From positions 1 to 64,000 of the forward strand of contig QCHI01000006.1 in NCBI GenBank assembly GCA_003279655.1: DNA of 64,000 bases, written 5' to 3'. How positions within the stretch are numbered: the first letter of the stretch is position 1; each line of letters opens with the position of its first letter. The notes under the pieces are model-generated. The model saw nothing but the letters and a program-made list of their open reading frames with translations, made no database searches and had not been told where the DNA came from. The position numbers and the translations under genes were made by a program. This DNA is from Prochlorococcus sp. AG-402-A21. Lineage in GTDB: Bacteria; Cyanobacteriota; Cyanobacteriia; PCC-6307; Cyanobiaceae. Below, in pieces: positions 50,205 to 60,678 of the stretch.

Positions 50205-50787
50205 TCTCCCTCTAGTAATTGCTAGTGGCAATCAAGGTAAAATAGGAGAATTTAAAAAACTTTTGGACGATTTTCCATTTGATTTATTGACTCAACCTGT
50301 TGGATTTGAGATTGAGGAAACAGGAAATACATTTATGGAAAATGCAAGAATCAAGGCCATTGCTGTCAGTCAAGAAACCGGTAAGTTGTCTCTTGCTGAC
50401 GATTCTGGGTTAAGTGTAGAGGCTCTTGGAGGGGCGCCAGGTATTTATTCTTCTAGGTATGCAAATTCAGATAAGGAAAGGATTGACAAACTATTAACAG
50501 AGCTAAAACCTTTTCCAAATAGAAAAGCTAAATTTGAATGTGCATTATGTATAGCTAGTGGGGCAAAAGTGTTGATAGAAGTGTCAGGTTTTTGCGAAGG
50601 TCTAATAACTTTTTCCCCGAAAGGGAAAAATGGGTTTGGTTATGATCCGATTTTTGAAGTTTCTGGATTAGGTGAGACTTATGCGGAAATGGATCACGAA
50701 AAAAAGAAGCATATTGGTCACAGGGGGAATGCATTCAAATTGCTCATACCAGAATTGAAAAAACTATTGGTTTCAATAAAAAAGTAG
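50197..50787 (+). CDS. rdgB: Non-canonical purine NTP pyrophosphatase (RdgB/HAM1)
   Basis: Cleans the nucleotide pool of ITP, dITP and XTP. The 196-residue product has IASGNQGKIGEFKKLL at the start, LADDSGLSVEALGGAPG with the acidic metal residues, and GFGYDPIFEV near residue 145. It starts with TTG at 50197, overlapping the mutase gene by 8 bp, so translation is probably coupled. Confidence 0.95.
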   Translation: MDNLPLVIASGNQGKIGEFKKLLDDFPFDLLTQPVGFEIEETGNTFMENARIKAIAVSQETGKLSLADDSGLSVEALGGAPGIYSSRYANSDKERIDKLLTELKPFPNRKAKFECALCIASGAKVLIEVSGFCEGLITFSPKGKNGFGYDPIFEVSGLGETYAEMDHEKKKHIGHRGNAFKLLIPELKKLLVSIKK

Positions 50788-50816
50788 TTTTTGTTTTCTT
50801 GCAAAACATTTAGTTT

Positions 50817-52310
50817 TTAATTTTCAACCCAGCTTCCGTGTAATCCATGGGGGATTGAAATAGGAACTTCGAGAATTGCTGTTTCACTCAGATCTTTAGA
50901 ATCAAGGATTATTAAATCAGTTCCCGATCTAATACCATTCCAAACCAATGCAACTACCCATCCATTGTCTTCTACAGATTTTGATTCTTGGGATGGAATA
51001 AAAATTGGCTCACTTACAAAACCTCTTGGAGCAGCACTCCAGCTGATCTCTTTATCGTTGGAAAAATCAATTTTTTTTATAGCTTGTAGTGGTCCATTTC
51101 CTTCTTTTTCTTCTGCAGTTGCCATCCAAGCGAAGCGGGCCTGTAATCCTTCGAAATGAGGATTGACCATTGCAAATTCACAACATTGATTGCTTATGGT
51201 TGAACAGGTAAATGTATTTTCTATTGGATTGATCTCACTTCGTTTCAAAATTCCTTCAGGTAAAAGATCAAAATCAATTTCTCTAAAATTATCCTTGGGT
51301 CCAATACTAGGAAAATCATCATAAAAAATACTTTCAATATTGATTTTTTCATTATCTTCCCATGCATTTAGATGATGAAAAACAAAACCCTTGGGAGCAT
51401 CAACTGATTTTGGAGGTTGACCAGCAAATTTGCCAGCGTCCCTTGGAATTAATAAAAATTTTGGAGTCCCATCGGGTTTGGAAGACAAGCATTGTGCGGC
51501 TCCTTTTTGTCCAAGTAAGAACGGGAGAGGATTAAAACTAATAGCATTTTGCAGAAAGATTGCCCAGTTTGGAGTTATGGCAAAATCATGCAAGAACGCA
51601 AATCCATTAAAAGAATCTTTTCTATCACTTAAAAGAGAACCTATATTTTCTCCCTCTGTGGAAAATTCCATCAATCTAATTGTGCTTTTAGGACCTGTAG
51701 ATACCCCAAAAGTGACCATTCTTTGACTTTTATGATGGCCAGGGTCAAATCGTGGATGAGCACTAAATGCCTCACCTTTTTTTAAAACTCCTTTTAAATC
51801 AGATAAACCATTAGTCTCAAGGGTTCTTGGATTAAGTGAATATGGACTGGATGCTTCCCATAAAGCTAGTAGATCATCTCCAAGTTTTATTACGTGAGTA
51901 TTGGCAATATTTTTTAGCCTTACATCAAAAGCATTAGCTAGTATCCCGCCTTCTTTTTGAGTTCCAAAAACACCTCTATATAGAAATTTTTGGGATTTTT
52001 CTTCTTCTGCCCATTCCTTTGTGCGGACAAAGCGATTTGTTAGGTTTATTTTCCCATTTTCAAATTTGAAGGCAGCAATCATGCCATCTCCATCAAATGG
52101 ATGATGGACCCATTTCCCTCCTCTTTCTAATCTTCCTGGCCCGTTTCGATAAAAGGTACCAGAAATTTGTTCAGGAATAGATCCTTTTACTAGTTTGAGT
52201 TCAGTATGATCTAATTCTTTTTCAACATTGCAATATGCACTTGACCAATCTTCTTGCTTGAAGTTTGTTTGCTGTGGAGATGTTTCTTTTTTTAAATAAC
52301 TAACTGACAC
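50817..52310 (-). CDS. Carotenoid oxygenase (CCD/RPE65 family)
   Basis: Non-heme iron dioxygenase that cleaves carotenoids or apocarotenoids. The 497-residue length is normal. The family blocks are visible: NGPGRLERGGKWVHHPFDGDG near residue 55, HPRFDPGHHKS, FLHDFAITPNWAIF and FHHLNAWED, each with a His expected to bind iron, and IPHGLHGSWV at the end with the fourth. Whether it forms retinal or another product is not clear. It lies downstream of hisB and fabI on the same strand. Confidence 0.93.
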   Translation of the reverse strand: MSVSYLKKETSPQQTNFKQEDWSSAYCNVEKELDHTELKLVKGSIPEQISGTFYRNGPGRLERGGKWVHHPFDGDGMIAAFKFENGKINLTNRFVRTKEWAEEEKSQKFLYRGVFGTQKEGGILANAFDVRLKNIANTHVIKLGDDLLALWEASSPYSLNPRTLETNGLSDLKGVLKKGEAFSAHPRFDPGHHKSQRMVTFGVSTGPKSTIRLMEFSTEGENIGSLLSDRKDSFNGFAFLHDFAITPNWAIFLQNAISFNPLPFLLGQKGAAQCLSSKPDGTPKFLLIPRDAGKFAGQPPKSVDAPKGFVFHHLNAWEDNEKINIESIFYDDFPSIGPKDNFREIDFDLLPEGILKRSEINPIENTFTCSTISNQCCEFAMVNPHFEGLQARFAWMATAEEKEGNGPLQAIKKIDFSNDKEISWSAAPRGFVSEPIFIPSQESKSVEDNGWVVALVWNGIRSGTDLIILDSKDLSETAILEVPISIPHGLHGSWVEN

Positions 52311-52399
52311 TATTTTTCTTAGATTGAAACTTGATTTTCGCTTAAACTTCTTACTTTTGCGAGCTCAAGGTCAAAATGATTTATTTTAATATGAAGTTT

Positions 52400-53011
52400 T
52401 TATTGACCAGCCTGTTCAAGAACTCCTTTACTGCTTGGTATTTGACTTGATCTTCTAGGGTCAATTTCAGTAGCCATTCGAAGAGCTCTTGCAAAAGATT
52501 TGAAAGTAGCCTCAATTATGTGGTGAGTATTATTTCCCGCCAGTTGTCTGATGTGGAGAGTTAACCCACAATTACTAACAACAGCACCAAAAAACTCTTT
52601 AACCAACTCGGTATCATAATTGCCCACTTTTTGAGAAGGAATATCTAAATTAAAACTTAAATGTGGCCGACCGGAACAATCAACCACAACCTGAATAAGA
52701 GCTTCATCGAGCGGAGCTAAAAAATGACCAAAGCGTTTTATTCCAACTCGATCACCTAATGCTTTTGACAAAGCTTGTCCAATGGCAATCCCAACATCTT
52801 CATTGCTGTGATGATCGTCTATGTGAGTATCTCCATTAGCTCTTACTTCAATATCAAATAATCCATGACTAGATAATTGTTGGATCATATGGTCTAGAAA
52901 TCCAATACCGGTATTTGTATTGCATTTCCCAGAACCATCAAGATCAATTTTCACAAAAACATCAGTTTCCTTAGTTTTCCGGCTAATCTCTCCTTCTCTA
53001 GTTTTTTTCAT
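52400..53011 (-). CDS. hisB: Imidazoleglycerol-phosphate dehydratase
   Basis: Sixth step of histidine synthesis. The 203-residue monofunctional enzyme has [20 protein letters not shown], the metal-binding [19 protein letters not shown], and the C-terminal repeat with [13 protein letters not shown]. It lies 30 bp downstream of fabI on the minus strand. Identification is secure. Confidence 0.97.
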   Translation of the reverse strand: MKKTREGEISRKTKETDVFVKIDLDGSGKCNTNTGIGFLDHMIQQLSSHGLFDIEVRANGDTHIDDHHSNEDVGIAIGQALSKALGDRVGIKRFGHFLAPLDEALIQVVVDCSGRPHLSFNLDIPSQKVGNYDTELVKEFFGAVVSNCGLTLHIRQLAGNNTHHIIEATFKSFARALRMATEIDPRRSSQIPSSKGVLEQAGQ

Positions 53012-53041
53012 ATTTGATTGGCAATTTGAGTTGGCTTGAAA

Positions 53042-53824
53042 TTACATTCCATTTATGCAATAACCTGCATCAACATAAACAGTTTGTCCTGATATACCAC
53101 TCGAAAGATCGCTAAGCAAGAAAGCAGCTGTATTACCTACCTCGATTTGAGTAACGGTTCTCCTAAGGGGAGCTTTTTCTTCGACGTTATGAATCATGTC
53201 CAGAATTCCTCCAATAGCTGAACTCGCGAGAGTTCTTATTGGTCCAGCACTAATAGCATTTACTCGAACCTGATTTTCAGGACCAAGTTCTTCCGATAGA
53301 TATCTAACGGATGCCTCCAGAGCTGCTTTGGCAACTCCCATTACGTTGTAATTAGGAATCGCTCTTTCTGCTCCTAAATAAGTCAATGTCACTACGCCGG
53401 CACCTTTACTGAAAAGAGGTTTTGCATATTTGCATAGTGGGGCGAGTGAGTAGGCACTAATTTCTAGGGCTCTTGAGAATCCCTCTGAAGAAGTTGCACT
53501 GTAATTACCTACTAACTCTTCTTTCCCTGCAAAGGCTAAACAGTGAACTAATCCATCAAGCTGCCCCCATTGATTTTTAATGGCTTCAAAAACTTCTTCA
53601 ATTTGAGAAGAGTTTTGAACATTAAGTGGTAAGAACAGGCTTGGATTTAAAGGAGAAGTTAGTTCTTTTACTTTTGCTTCAAATCTACCTTTCTCATCGG
53701 GCAAGTATGTAATTCCTAGTTCAGCCCCAGCGGCTTTTAACTGTTGTGCAATGCCCCAGGCAATTGATCTGTTGTTTGCTATTCCTGTAACAAGGATTTT
53801 TTTGCCACTAAGATCGAGAAGCAT
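53042..53824 (-). CDS. fabI: Enoyl-[acyl-carrier-protein] reductase (NADH)
   Basis: Last reduction of each fatty-acid elongation round. The 260-residue SDR protein has the FabI-type start LDLSGKKILVTGIANNRSIAWGIA, the VHCLAFAG block and the catalytic Y..M..K pattern as YNVMGVAKAALEASVRYL. It ends with the QTVYVDAGYCINGM pattern of FabI. It heads a leftward group with hisB. Confidence 0.97.
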   Translation of the reverse strand: MLLDLSGKKILVTGIANNRSIAWGIAQQLKAAGAELGITYLPDEKGRFEAKVKELTSPLNPSLFLPLNVQNSSQIEEVFEAIKNQWGQLDGLVHCLAFAGKEELVGNYSATSSEGFSRALEISAYSLAPLCKYAKPLFSKGAGVVTLTYLGAERAIPNYNVMGVAKAALEASVRYLSEELGPENQVRVNAISAGPIRTLASSAIGGILDMIHNVEEKAPLRRTVTQIEVGNTAAFLLSDLSSGISGQTVYVDAGYCINGM

Positions 53825-53942
53825 CTTTCGGACTCATTAGGTTAGTATTAATAATTGTCCCTTATTTAGGGCTAAGACTCATAGTGAAATGAATATATAG
53901 TTAAAAGTTCTGTAATCCATTTACCCAAAAAGTATAAGAATC

Positions 53943-54563
53943 ATGGTTCGAACAGCCTCAACAATGCTTCCATTAGGAACTCAATTACCTGCTTTTGAGT
54001 TGGCTGTGGTTTCAGGTGTGAACCTCTCTCCGGATGATCCTTTAAAAGGTCTTACTCATATCAGTAGTTTTGAATTAACAAAAAGACCATTGTTTTTGAT
54101 GGTCATATGCGCTCATTGTCCATTTGTTAAACATGTAGAAAGTGGAATCACAAATTTATTCAATTCTTTTGGTGATCATGTTCAATTTTTGGCTGTTTCT
54201 AGCAATAGCGTGAAAACACACCCGCAAGACGCGCCAGAATTCCTAGCCTCTCAAGCCAATCAACTGGGATGGAAGTTTCCATATATATTTGATTCTGATC
54301 AAAAATTAGCAAAGGCGCTTAAAGCCGCATGTACGCCTGATTTTTATATTTTTTGGCCTTCTCCAGATGGAGGCTCAACATTGAGATACAGGGGACAAAT
54401 GGACGAAAGTCGTCCTGGCAATGAAATTCCTGTTTCTGGTGATGATATTCGTCAAGCACTTAGATCATTATTAAAAGAAGAAGATATTTCAGCTAATCAA
54501 AAACCTTCTATTGGTTGCAACATCAAATGGCATCCTGGTATGGAGCCTGAGTGGTTTGGATGA
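53943..54563 (+). CDS. Thioredoxin-fold redoxin (AhpC/TSA-like)
   Basis: A 206-residue protein with a peroxiredoxin/thioredoxin-like fold: PLGTQLPAFEL near the start, then the active-site block FLMVICAHCPFVKHVE with Cys56 and Cys59 in a CxxC. A third cysteine is in KAACTPDFYIFW, the position of the cis-Pro loop region. Such cytoplasmic redoxins are common in cyanobacteria; the substrate is unknown. The aminotransferase gene follows 50 bp later. Confidence 0.85.
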   Translation: MVRTASTMLPLGTQLPAFELAVVSGVNLSPDDPLKGLTHISSFELTKRPLFLMVICAHCPFVKHVESGITNLFNSFGDHVQFLAVSSNSVKTHPQDAPEFLASQANQLGWKFPYIFDSDQKLAKALKAACTPDFYIFWPSPDGGSTLRYRGQMDESRPGNEIPVSGDDIRQALRSLLKEEDISANQKPSIGCNIKWHPGMEPEWFG

Positions 54564-54613
54564 ATTAATGAGTTTTTTTGATTGTTCATCATTGCAACTT
54601 AATTTAAATAATT

Positions 54614-55783
54614 ATGCAAATACCTCCTTTTAGTCTTGAATCTCAAATTTCTGAAATTGGAGAAGAGATTGAAGAAGCTTTAATAAAGGTTTTGAGAAGC
54701 GGAAAATATATTGGAGGAGAAGAGGTAACTTCCTTCGAAACAGCTTTTGCCTTAGCCACAGAAACTTCTTACTCAGTTAGTTGTAATAGTGGAACTGATG
54801 CATTAATTCTTGCTTTAAGATCACTAAATATTGGACAAGGTGATGAGGTGATCACCTCATCTTTTAGTTTTTTTGCTACTGCAGAAGCGATTACGAGTGT
54901 TGGAGCTAGGCCGGTTTTTGTAGATATTGACCCTGAAAATTATCTTATGGATCTGGATTTAGTAGAAAAAGTAATAACTCCCAGAGCAAAAGCCATTTTG
55001 CCTGTTCATTTGTTTGGTCATCCATTAGATATGGATAAAATAATGGCAATTGCTGAAGGAAATAATCTAAAGGTTGTAGAAGATTGTGCTCAAGCAGCTG
55101 GTGCACATTGGCGAGGTAAACCCGTAGGAAGTTATGGGGATGTAGGTTGTTTTAGCTTTTTTCCTACTAAAAACTTAGGTGCAGCAGGAGATGGAGGAGC
55201 CATAACTACTAATGATTTTGATCTGGCAAAAACAATTAGGGAATTAGCTATTCATGGGATGCCAAAGAGATATTTACATACAAATATTGGATATAATAGT
55301 AGACTTGATTCATTACAAGCTGCAATCTTAAATGTTAAGTTATCTCGATTAAATAAGTGGATCGAGCAAAGAAAAGCAATAGCAATTAATTATATAAATA
55401 AGTTATCAACTATAGAGTCAATTAAATTACCATCTAATACTTTGATTGATAATTCTAGTCATTCTTGGAATCAATTTTCAATAAGGATAATGGACAATTC
55501 TTTTGTTAAAAATTTAAAATTTACTTCCGATGATGTTCTTGATAGTCTAAGTAGAGATCTATTTAAATCTGAACTTCAAGGGCATGGAGTAAATACAATA
55601 ATTTATTATCCAATACCCATACATCTTCAACCTGCATATAAAACATTAGGTTATAAAGAAGGTTCTCTTCCTGTTACTGAAAAAATATGCAGTCAGGTTA
55701 TTAGCTTACCTATTTTTCCCGAGTTGAAATCTATTGAGCAATCATATGTTATTGATACAATAAAGGAAATATTTAAAAGATAA
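54614..55783 (+). CDS. DegT/DnrJ/EryC1/StrS-family aminotransferase
   Basis: PLP-dependent sugar aminotransferase of 389 residues with SYSVSCNSGTDALILALRSL, VVEDCAQAAGAHWRGKPVG, the PLP lysine in SFFPTKNLGAAGDGGAI (Lys186), and the C-terminal YPIPIHLQPAYKTLGYK block. It makes an amino sugar nucleotide for surface polysaccharide or LPS. No other sugar genes are next to it, so the product is unknown. It ends one base before the convergent photolyase gene's stop. Confidence 0.92.
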   Translation: MQIPPFSLESQISEIGEEIEEALIKVLRSGKYIGGEEVTSFETAFALATETSYSVSCNSGTDALILALRSLNIGQGDEVITSSFSFFATAEAITSVGARPVFVDIDPENYLMDLDLVEKVITPRAKAILPVHLFGHPLDMDKIMAIAEGNNLKVVEDCAQAAGAHWRGKPVGSYGDVGCFSFFPTKNLGAAGDGGAITTNDFDLAKTIRELAIHGMPKRYLHTNIGYNSRLDSLQAAILNVKLSRLNKWIEQRKAIAINYINKLSTIESIKLPSNTLIDNSSHSWNQFSIRIMDNSFVKNLKFTSDDVLDSLSRDLFKSELQGHGVNTIIYYPIPIHLQPAYKTLGYKEGSLPVTEKICSQVISLPIFPELKSIEQSYVIDTIKEIFKR

Positions 55784-55784
55784 T

Positions 55785-57266
55785 CTATTTAATATTTGAA
55801 TATAATTCTTTGAATATTGATGTTTGATTTTTATGATTTATTATAGGTTTTGGATAGCCATTTACCTCCGCTGAAATTATTTCACCTGAAAGTAAATTAG
55901 CCGTCGTAATGTGTGATAACTCCGGAATCCATTTCCGGATATAATTACCATCTTCGTCGAATTTAGAAGCTTGTCTAAAAGGATTAAATATTCTCATAGG
56001 TTTTGGATCCATTCCACTGCTAGCACTCCATTGCCAACCTCCATTGTTTGATGCTAAGTCACCATCAACTAAGCTTCTCATGAAGAAAAGTTCTCCCAAT
56101 CGCCAATCAATTAAAAGGTCTTTTACTAGAAAAGAAGCAACAATCATTCTGCATCGATTATGCATCCATCCAGAATACTTAAGTTGTCTCATTGCAGCAT
56201 CGACTATTGGGATACCGGTCAATCCATTCTCCCAAGCATCCAGCCAATCAGGTCTATTTTGCCATGAAAAATCTAACCATTTCTTCCTATATGGACCTTT
56301 CTCAAGCTCTGGGAAATTAATGAGAGCATTTTGATAGAATTCTCTCCAAGCAAGTTCCTTTATCCATGTATAAATAGAATTTATTTGATTTTCGTTAGTT
56401 GCCATATTTTTTGATTTTTGAGCTCCGTTCCATACTGTCCTGCAACTTATTGTCCCTAAGCTTAAAGCAGCACTTAGATTAGAAGTTGATTCTAAAGATG
56501 GAATATCTCTTGCTTGATTATATGAATTTATCACTCCTGAATTTATGAAAAAGTTTAATTGCTTTATTGACTCAGACTCTCCTGGTTTGCAAGGACAAAG
56601 ATTGTTATTCTTAAATCTATTTGAAGAAAGTAAATCATAAATATCTGTACTCTCTTTTGTAATGCAATAGTTTAAATCTGAGTTTTTAATTAATGATAAT
56701 TCTCTCTTGTTTAGACCTCGAAAATTTTCAGGTGTTCTTGAGATTTGTATTGAATTATTATTTGCTATGTTGGTCGTATTGATTATATTGATCCATTTAC
56801 GGTAAAAAGGTCCATATACCTTGTAAGGTTCATTATTGTTTGTTTTGATATTAACTGGATTGACAAGTAATTGATCTAGAAATGTATATACTTTTCTTTT
56901 CTCTTTTAAAAGTAGTTCTGTAATTAGTTTATCTCTATTGATTTCATAGGGCTCAATATTTTCGTTCCAGTAAATACATTCAGCTTTAATTAAGTCTGCT
57001 AATTTAGAAATTAATTTAATAGGATCTCCATTCAAAATTAATAAACGACTTCCTCTCTTTTTCCAATTCTTTTGGAGTTCTAATAGACTTTCGCCCAAAA
57101 ACCAATTTTTTGCCTCAGATGTAGTTCTATTAATATCTAAAAGATTGGGATCTAAAATATATACTCCTATAAGGTTTTTTGAACTTTTAGATGCTTGAAA
57201 TAGACCTTTATTATCTTCAATTCGTAAATCTCTTCTATGCCAAAATATTGATCGAAACTTTGTCAT
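55785..57266 (-). CDS. phr: Deoxyribodipyrimidine photolyase (CPD class I type)
   Basis: Blue-light flavoprotein that repairs cyclobutane pyrimidine dimers. The 493-residue product has the photolyase N-terminus IFWHRRDLRIEDNKGLF and FAD-domain blocks: WIKELAWREFYQNAL, GIPIVDAAMRQL, GWMHNRCRMIVASFLVKDLL and GDLASNNGGWQWSASSG. It is the last gene of the folK-NUDIX-phr run, overlapping the NUDIX gene by four bases. A cryptochrome function is less likely given the full repair-enzyme motifs. Confidence 0.94.
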   Translation of the reverse strand: MTKFRSIFWHRRDLRIEDNKGLFQASKSSKNLIGVYILDPNLLDINRTTSEAKNWFLGESLLELQKNWKKRGSRLLILNGDPIKLISKLADLIKAECIYWNENIEPYEINRDKLITELLLKEKRKVYTFLDQLLVNPVNIKTNNNEPYKVYGPFYRKWINIINTTNIANNNSIQISRTPENFRGLNKRELSLIKNSDLNYCITKESTDIYDLLSSNRFKNNNLCPCKPGESESIKQLNFFINSGVINSYNQARDIPSLESTSNLSAALSLGTISCRTVWNGAQKSKNMATNENQINSIYTWIKELAWREFYQNALINFPELEKGPYRKKWLDFSWQNRPDWLDAWENGLTGIPIVDAAMRQLKYSGWMHNRCRMIVASFLVKDLLIDWRLGELFFMRSLVDGDLASNNGGWQWSASSGMDPKPMRIFNPFRQASKFDEDGNYIRKWIPELSHITTANLLSGEIISAEVNGYPKPIINHKNQTSIFKELYSNIK

Positions 57267-57841
57267 TTTTTATTCAAGATTTGACATGCTCTAAACCACG
57301 CAGTAATGGTTTTCCCATCTAGTGGTTCTTCTCCACTTGCAATAATTTCATTTAACTTTTCGGGAGTAATTTTTAATACTTCAATATCTTCATCTGCATC
57401 GCCCTCAGGCTTTTGCTCAAGTTTAGTTAAATCTCTTGCAAGAAAAAGATGAATTTTTTCGTCTGAATATCCTGGACAAGGAAGCATTTCTCCAAGATTG
57501 TCCCATTTTTTTGCTGAGTAACCACTTTCTTCTTGAACTTCTCTTTTGATTGATTCCAGAGGACTTTCACCTGCTTCTAAGGTTCCTGCAGGAAACTCAA
57601 GAATTCTTGTCGAGCAAGCAAATCTGTATTGACGAAGAATAACAACTTCTCCGGAATTTGTTATTGGTACTGCTAAGGCAGCACCTGGATGCCGAATGAC
57701 CCCAAATTCACCCTCCATTAAATTCGGTAAAAGAAATTTATTAATTTCAAAACGAATTTTCTTTGCATCAAGACAAGCTTTTGTCTCAATAATTTCTGAG
57801 GGTTCAGGTCCCGGAATAATCATACATTTTTTTATATTCAT
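57263..57841 (-). CDS. NUDIX hydrolase, ADP-ribose pyrophosphatase type
   Basis: A 192-residue hydrolase with the NUDIX box GTLEAGESPLESIKREVQEE (GX5EX7REUXEEXGU, ending SGY) near residue 92. The upstream QYRFACSTRILEFPAGTLE context is usual for ADP-ribose pyrophosphatases. It lies between folK and the photolyase gene, and its stop overlaps the latter's start (ATGA). Confidence 0.9.
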   Translation of the reverse strand: MNIKKCMIIPGPEPSEIIETKACLDAKKIRFEINKFLLPNLMEGEFGVIRHPGAALAVPITNSGEVVILRQYRFACSTRILEFPAGTLEAGESPLESIKREVQEESGYSAKKWDNLGEMLPCPGYSDEKIHLFLARDLTKLEQKPEGDADEDIEVLKITPEKLNEIIASGEEPLDGKTITAWFRACQILNKK

Positions 57842-57891
57842 ATAGGATGACTGATTTTTTTAGAAAAGGCAGGTGATTTTTGTTACGAGTT

Positions 57892-58473
57892 TTATTCAGG
57901 CCAAATCTTTTGAGAATTGATACGTTTGGGTTTCCCTTGAGATTTTGATAAAACCTCTGCAAGGGGAATTAAAACAAAGTTTCTTTCACTTAATCTTGGA
58001 TGAGGCAAAATAAGAGTCTTTGTATTTATGTGCAGTCTTCCCCAAGAAATGAAGTCAATGTCTAAAGATCTTGGGCCCCAAAAAATTTCTGCCTTTTCTC
58101 TTTTCCTACCTGCAATTCTTTCTAATTCTAAAAATTTTTCCATCAAACAGATAGCTGCTTTTTTATTTGGGGTTACTGAGGCAAAATCCTCTCCTTCTAC
58201 AACAAGTACAGTATTAATAAATTTTGGTTGATCGATTGGCCCCCCTAAAGGATCAGTCTCAAATAGTGGGGCCCATTGAAAAGATAAAGACTTATCAATA
58301 TTTTGAGTGTCGATTTTTGGACGATTTAAAGCAACATTCCACTCAATTATGCTTTTTTCTATTTGCGGCCTCATGGCAGCGATTGTTCTTATGGGATCTC
58401 CAAGAATGCCAGGGATATTTGCGCCTATTGAGATGACGAGTTTCAATTCTGTTTTTTGTTTGGCATAAGTCAT
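57892..58473 (-). CDS. folK: 2-amino-4-hydroxy-6-hydroxymethyldihydropteridine pyrophosphokinase
   Basis: Pyrophosphoryl transfer to hydroxymethyldihydropterin in folate synthesis. The 193-residue product has ISIGANIPGILGDPIRTI (in place of the usual GSNLG start), the FETDPLGG-type block, and GPRSLDIDFISWG followed by LPHPRLSERNFVLIPLAEV, which is diagnostic. It is divergent from chlD. Confidence 0.95.
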   Translation of the reverse strand: MTYAKQKTELKLVISIGANIPGILGDPIRTIAAMRPQIEKSIIEWNVALNRPKIDTQNIDKSLSFQWAPLFETDPLGGPIDQPKFINTVLVVEGEDFASVTPNKKAAICLMEKFLELERIAGRKREKAEIFWGPRSLDIDFISWGRLHINTKTLILPHPRLSERNFVLIPLAEVLSKSQGKPKRINSQKIWPE

Positions 58474-58520
58474 GCGAATATTAAAAGACTTTTAAAAATT
58501 TGCTTGATTTATCCAACCCT

Positions 58521-60668
58521 ATGGTTTCCAGTGGATTGAATAACAACAATATGTCTTCGGCTTTAAAAGACACTGCTGTCATGGATAGAGCTAATCGTTC
58601 TTTCCCTTTGGCTGCAATTACAGGCCATGGCACTTTAAAGCTTGCTTTAATGCTCGCCGCAGTTGATCCAGGATTGGGAGGGGTAATCATTGCTGGTGGT
58701 CGTGGTACTGGTAAATCTGTTTTAGCTAGAGGGCTACATGCCCTCCTTCCTCCGATTGAAATAATTGATTTAGAAAAATTAGCCAAAAATGATGATGATT
58801 CAAGTGTTTATCCAGTAGGTAGAAATTTAGATCCTTCTTTTTCAGGCGAGTGGGATGATTTAACTAAGAAGCTGTTTACAAAAAATATAGGAAGTCTAGA
58901 AAATACTAATGACTTAGAAAATATCCCTAAGAAAGTTGTTTCTGCACCTTTTATTCAGGTCCCCTTAGGAGTAACAGAGGATAGGCTTGTAGGTGCTGTT
59001 GATGTTGCTGCTTCATTATCAAGTGGTTCTCCAGTATTTCAACCAGGGTTGCTAGCTGAAGCTCATAGAGGAGTTTTATATATTGATGAATTGAATTTGT
59101 TGGATGATGGCATTGTCAATCTTCTTTTGGCTTCAGTAGGGGCAGGTGAAAATCGAGTCGAACGAGAAGGATTGAGCTTAAGTCACCCATGCCGACCTCT
59201 ATTGATTGCTACTTATAACCCTGAGGAGGGGGCATTGAGGGATCATTTGTTGGATAGATTTGCAATTGTGTTGTCTGCGGATCAATTAATTACAAATGAA
59301 CAAAGAGTTGAGATCACTCAGTCTGCTATTGCTCATGGCCAATGCAGCGAAACGTTCTCTAAGAAATGGTTGGAAGATACAGAATCTCTATCAACGCAAT
59401 TACTTTTGGCAAGACAATGGCTTCCAGATGTTCAAATCAGTGGGGATCAAATTAAATACTTAGTGGAAGAAGCTATTCGAGGAGGTGTAGAAGGTCATAG
59501 ATCAGAGCTTTATGCAGTAAGAGTTGCAAAGGCACATGCGGCTTTATGTGGTAGAGATTCTGTGGACGCAGAAGATTTAAAAGCAGCAGTAAGACTTGTA
59601 ATCGCTCCAAGGGCTATGCAAATGCCTTCAGAAGAGGAAATGGAGCCCCCGGCGCCTGAAGATCAGCAGCCACCACCGCCGCCTCCTGAAGATTCTGAAG
59701 ACAATAATGATCAAGAAGAAGAGCAAGAAGAAGAGCAAGAAGAAGATCAAGATCAAGAGTCATCTCCTCCAATCCCTGAGGAATTTATGCTTGATCCAGA
59801 AGCATGTGCTGTTGATCCTGATTTATTGTTGTTTTCATCTGCTAAATCCAAGAGTGGTAATAGTGGAAGTCGATCAGCTGTTTTAAGTGACAACCGTGGT
59901 AGGTATGTAAAACCAATTCTTCCAAGAGGTCCAGTAAGGAGAATTGCAGTAGATGCAACTTTGAGAGCTGCTGCTCCTTATCAAAAAGCTAGAAGAGAAA
60001 GAGAACCCAATAGGAAAGTTATTGTTGAAGAGGGAGATTTGCGTGCAAAATTACTGCAACGTAAGGCAGGTGCATTGGTAATTTTCTTGGTAGATGCAAG
60101 TGGTTCTATGGCTCTAAATAGAATGCAAAGTGCAAAAGGAGCAGTTATTCGATTGCTAACCGAAGCTTATGAAAATAGAGATGAGGTTTCTCTCATTCCT
60201 TTCAGAGGAGATCAAGCAGAAGTCTTGCTTCCGCCGACAAGATCAATCACTGCTGCAAAAAGAAGACTTGAGGCCATGCCATGCGGTGGTGGATCTCCAC
60301 TTGCTCATGGTTTGACTCAAGCGGCAAGAGTAGGTGCAAATGCTTTAGCTACTGGAGATCTAGGCCAGGTGGTCGTAGTCGCGATTACTGATGGCAGAGG
60401 AAATGTTCCATTAAGCACTTCTTTAGGTCAACCAGTTCTTGAGGGAGAAGAACCTCCTGATTTGAAGCAAGAGGTTCTTGACGTTGCTTCGCGATATAGA
60501 GCGCTTGGTATTAAATTGCTTGTTATTGATACAGAAAGAAAGTTTATTGCAAGTGGTATGGGAAAAGATTTAGCTGAAGCATCTGGAGGTAAATATGTTC
60601 AATTACCCAAGGCAAGTGATCAAGCTATTGCTTCAATTGCAATGGATGCAATTAATAGCGTGACCTGA
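58521..60668 (+). CDS. chlD: Magnesium chelatase subunit D
   Basis: AAA+ platform subunit of the ATP-dependent Mg insertion into protoporphyrin IX, the first step to chlorophyll. I choose the ATG at 58521 (715 residues); the frame is open from TTG 58500 and another ATG is at 58551. The AAA+ half has [19 protein letters not shown] and [17 protein letters not shown]; then a Pro/Glu/Gln-rich linker (about residues 375-430) and a C-terminal integrin I (vWA) domain with the MIDAS start [14 protein letters not shown]. The layout is standard for ChlD. Confidence 0.96.
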   Translation: MVSSGLNNNNMSSALKDTAVMDRANRSFPLAAITGHGTLKLALMLAAVDPGLGGVIIAGGRGTGKSVLARGLHALLPPIEIIDLEKLAKNDDDSSVYPVGRNLDPSFSGEWDDLTKKLFTKNIGSLENTNDLENIPKKVVSAPFIQVPLGVTEDRLVGAVDVAASLSSGSPVFQPGLLAEAHRGVLYIDELNLLDDGIVNLLLASVGAGENRVEREGLSLSHPCRPLLIATYNPEEGALRDHLLDRFAIVLSADQLITNEQRVEITQSAIAHGQCSETFSKKWLEDTESLSTQLLLARQWLPDVQISGDQIKYLVEEAIRGGVEGHRSELYAVRVAKAHAALCGRDSVDAEDLKAAVRLVIAPRAMQMPSEEEMEPPAPEDQQPPPPPPEDSEDNNDQEEEQEEEQEEDQDQESSPPIPEEFMLDPEACAVDPDLLLFSSAKSKSGNSGSRSAVLSDNRGRYVKPILPRGPVRRIAVDATLRAAAPYQKARREREPNRKVIVEEGDLRAKLLQRKAGALVIFLVDASGSMALNRMQSAKGAVIRLLTEAYENRDEVSLIPFRGDQAEVLLPPTRSITAAKRRLEAMPCGGGSPLAHGLTQAARVGANALATGDLGQVVVVAITDGRGNVPLSTSLGQPVLEGEEPPDLKQEVLDVASRYRALGIKLLVIDTERKFIASGMGKDLAEASGGKYVQLPKASDQAIASIAMDAINSVT

Positions 60669-60678
60669 AACTTGTTTC

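Noticed and set aside
59640..59770. Imperfect repeats encoding Glu/Gln/Pro-rich sequence inside chlD
   Set aside because: This is the known acidic, proline-rich linker between the AAA+ and integrin I domains of ChlD, not a mobile or regulatory repeat.
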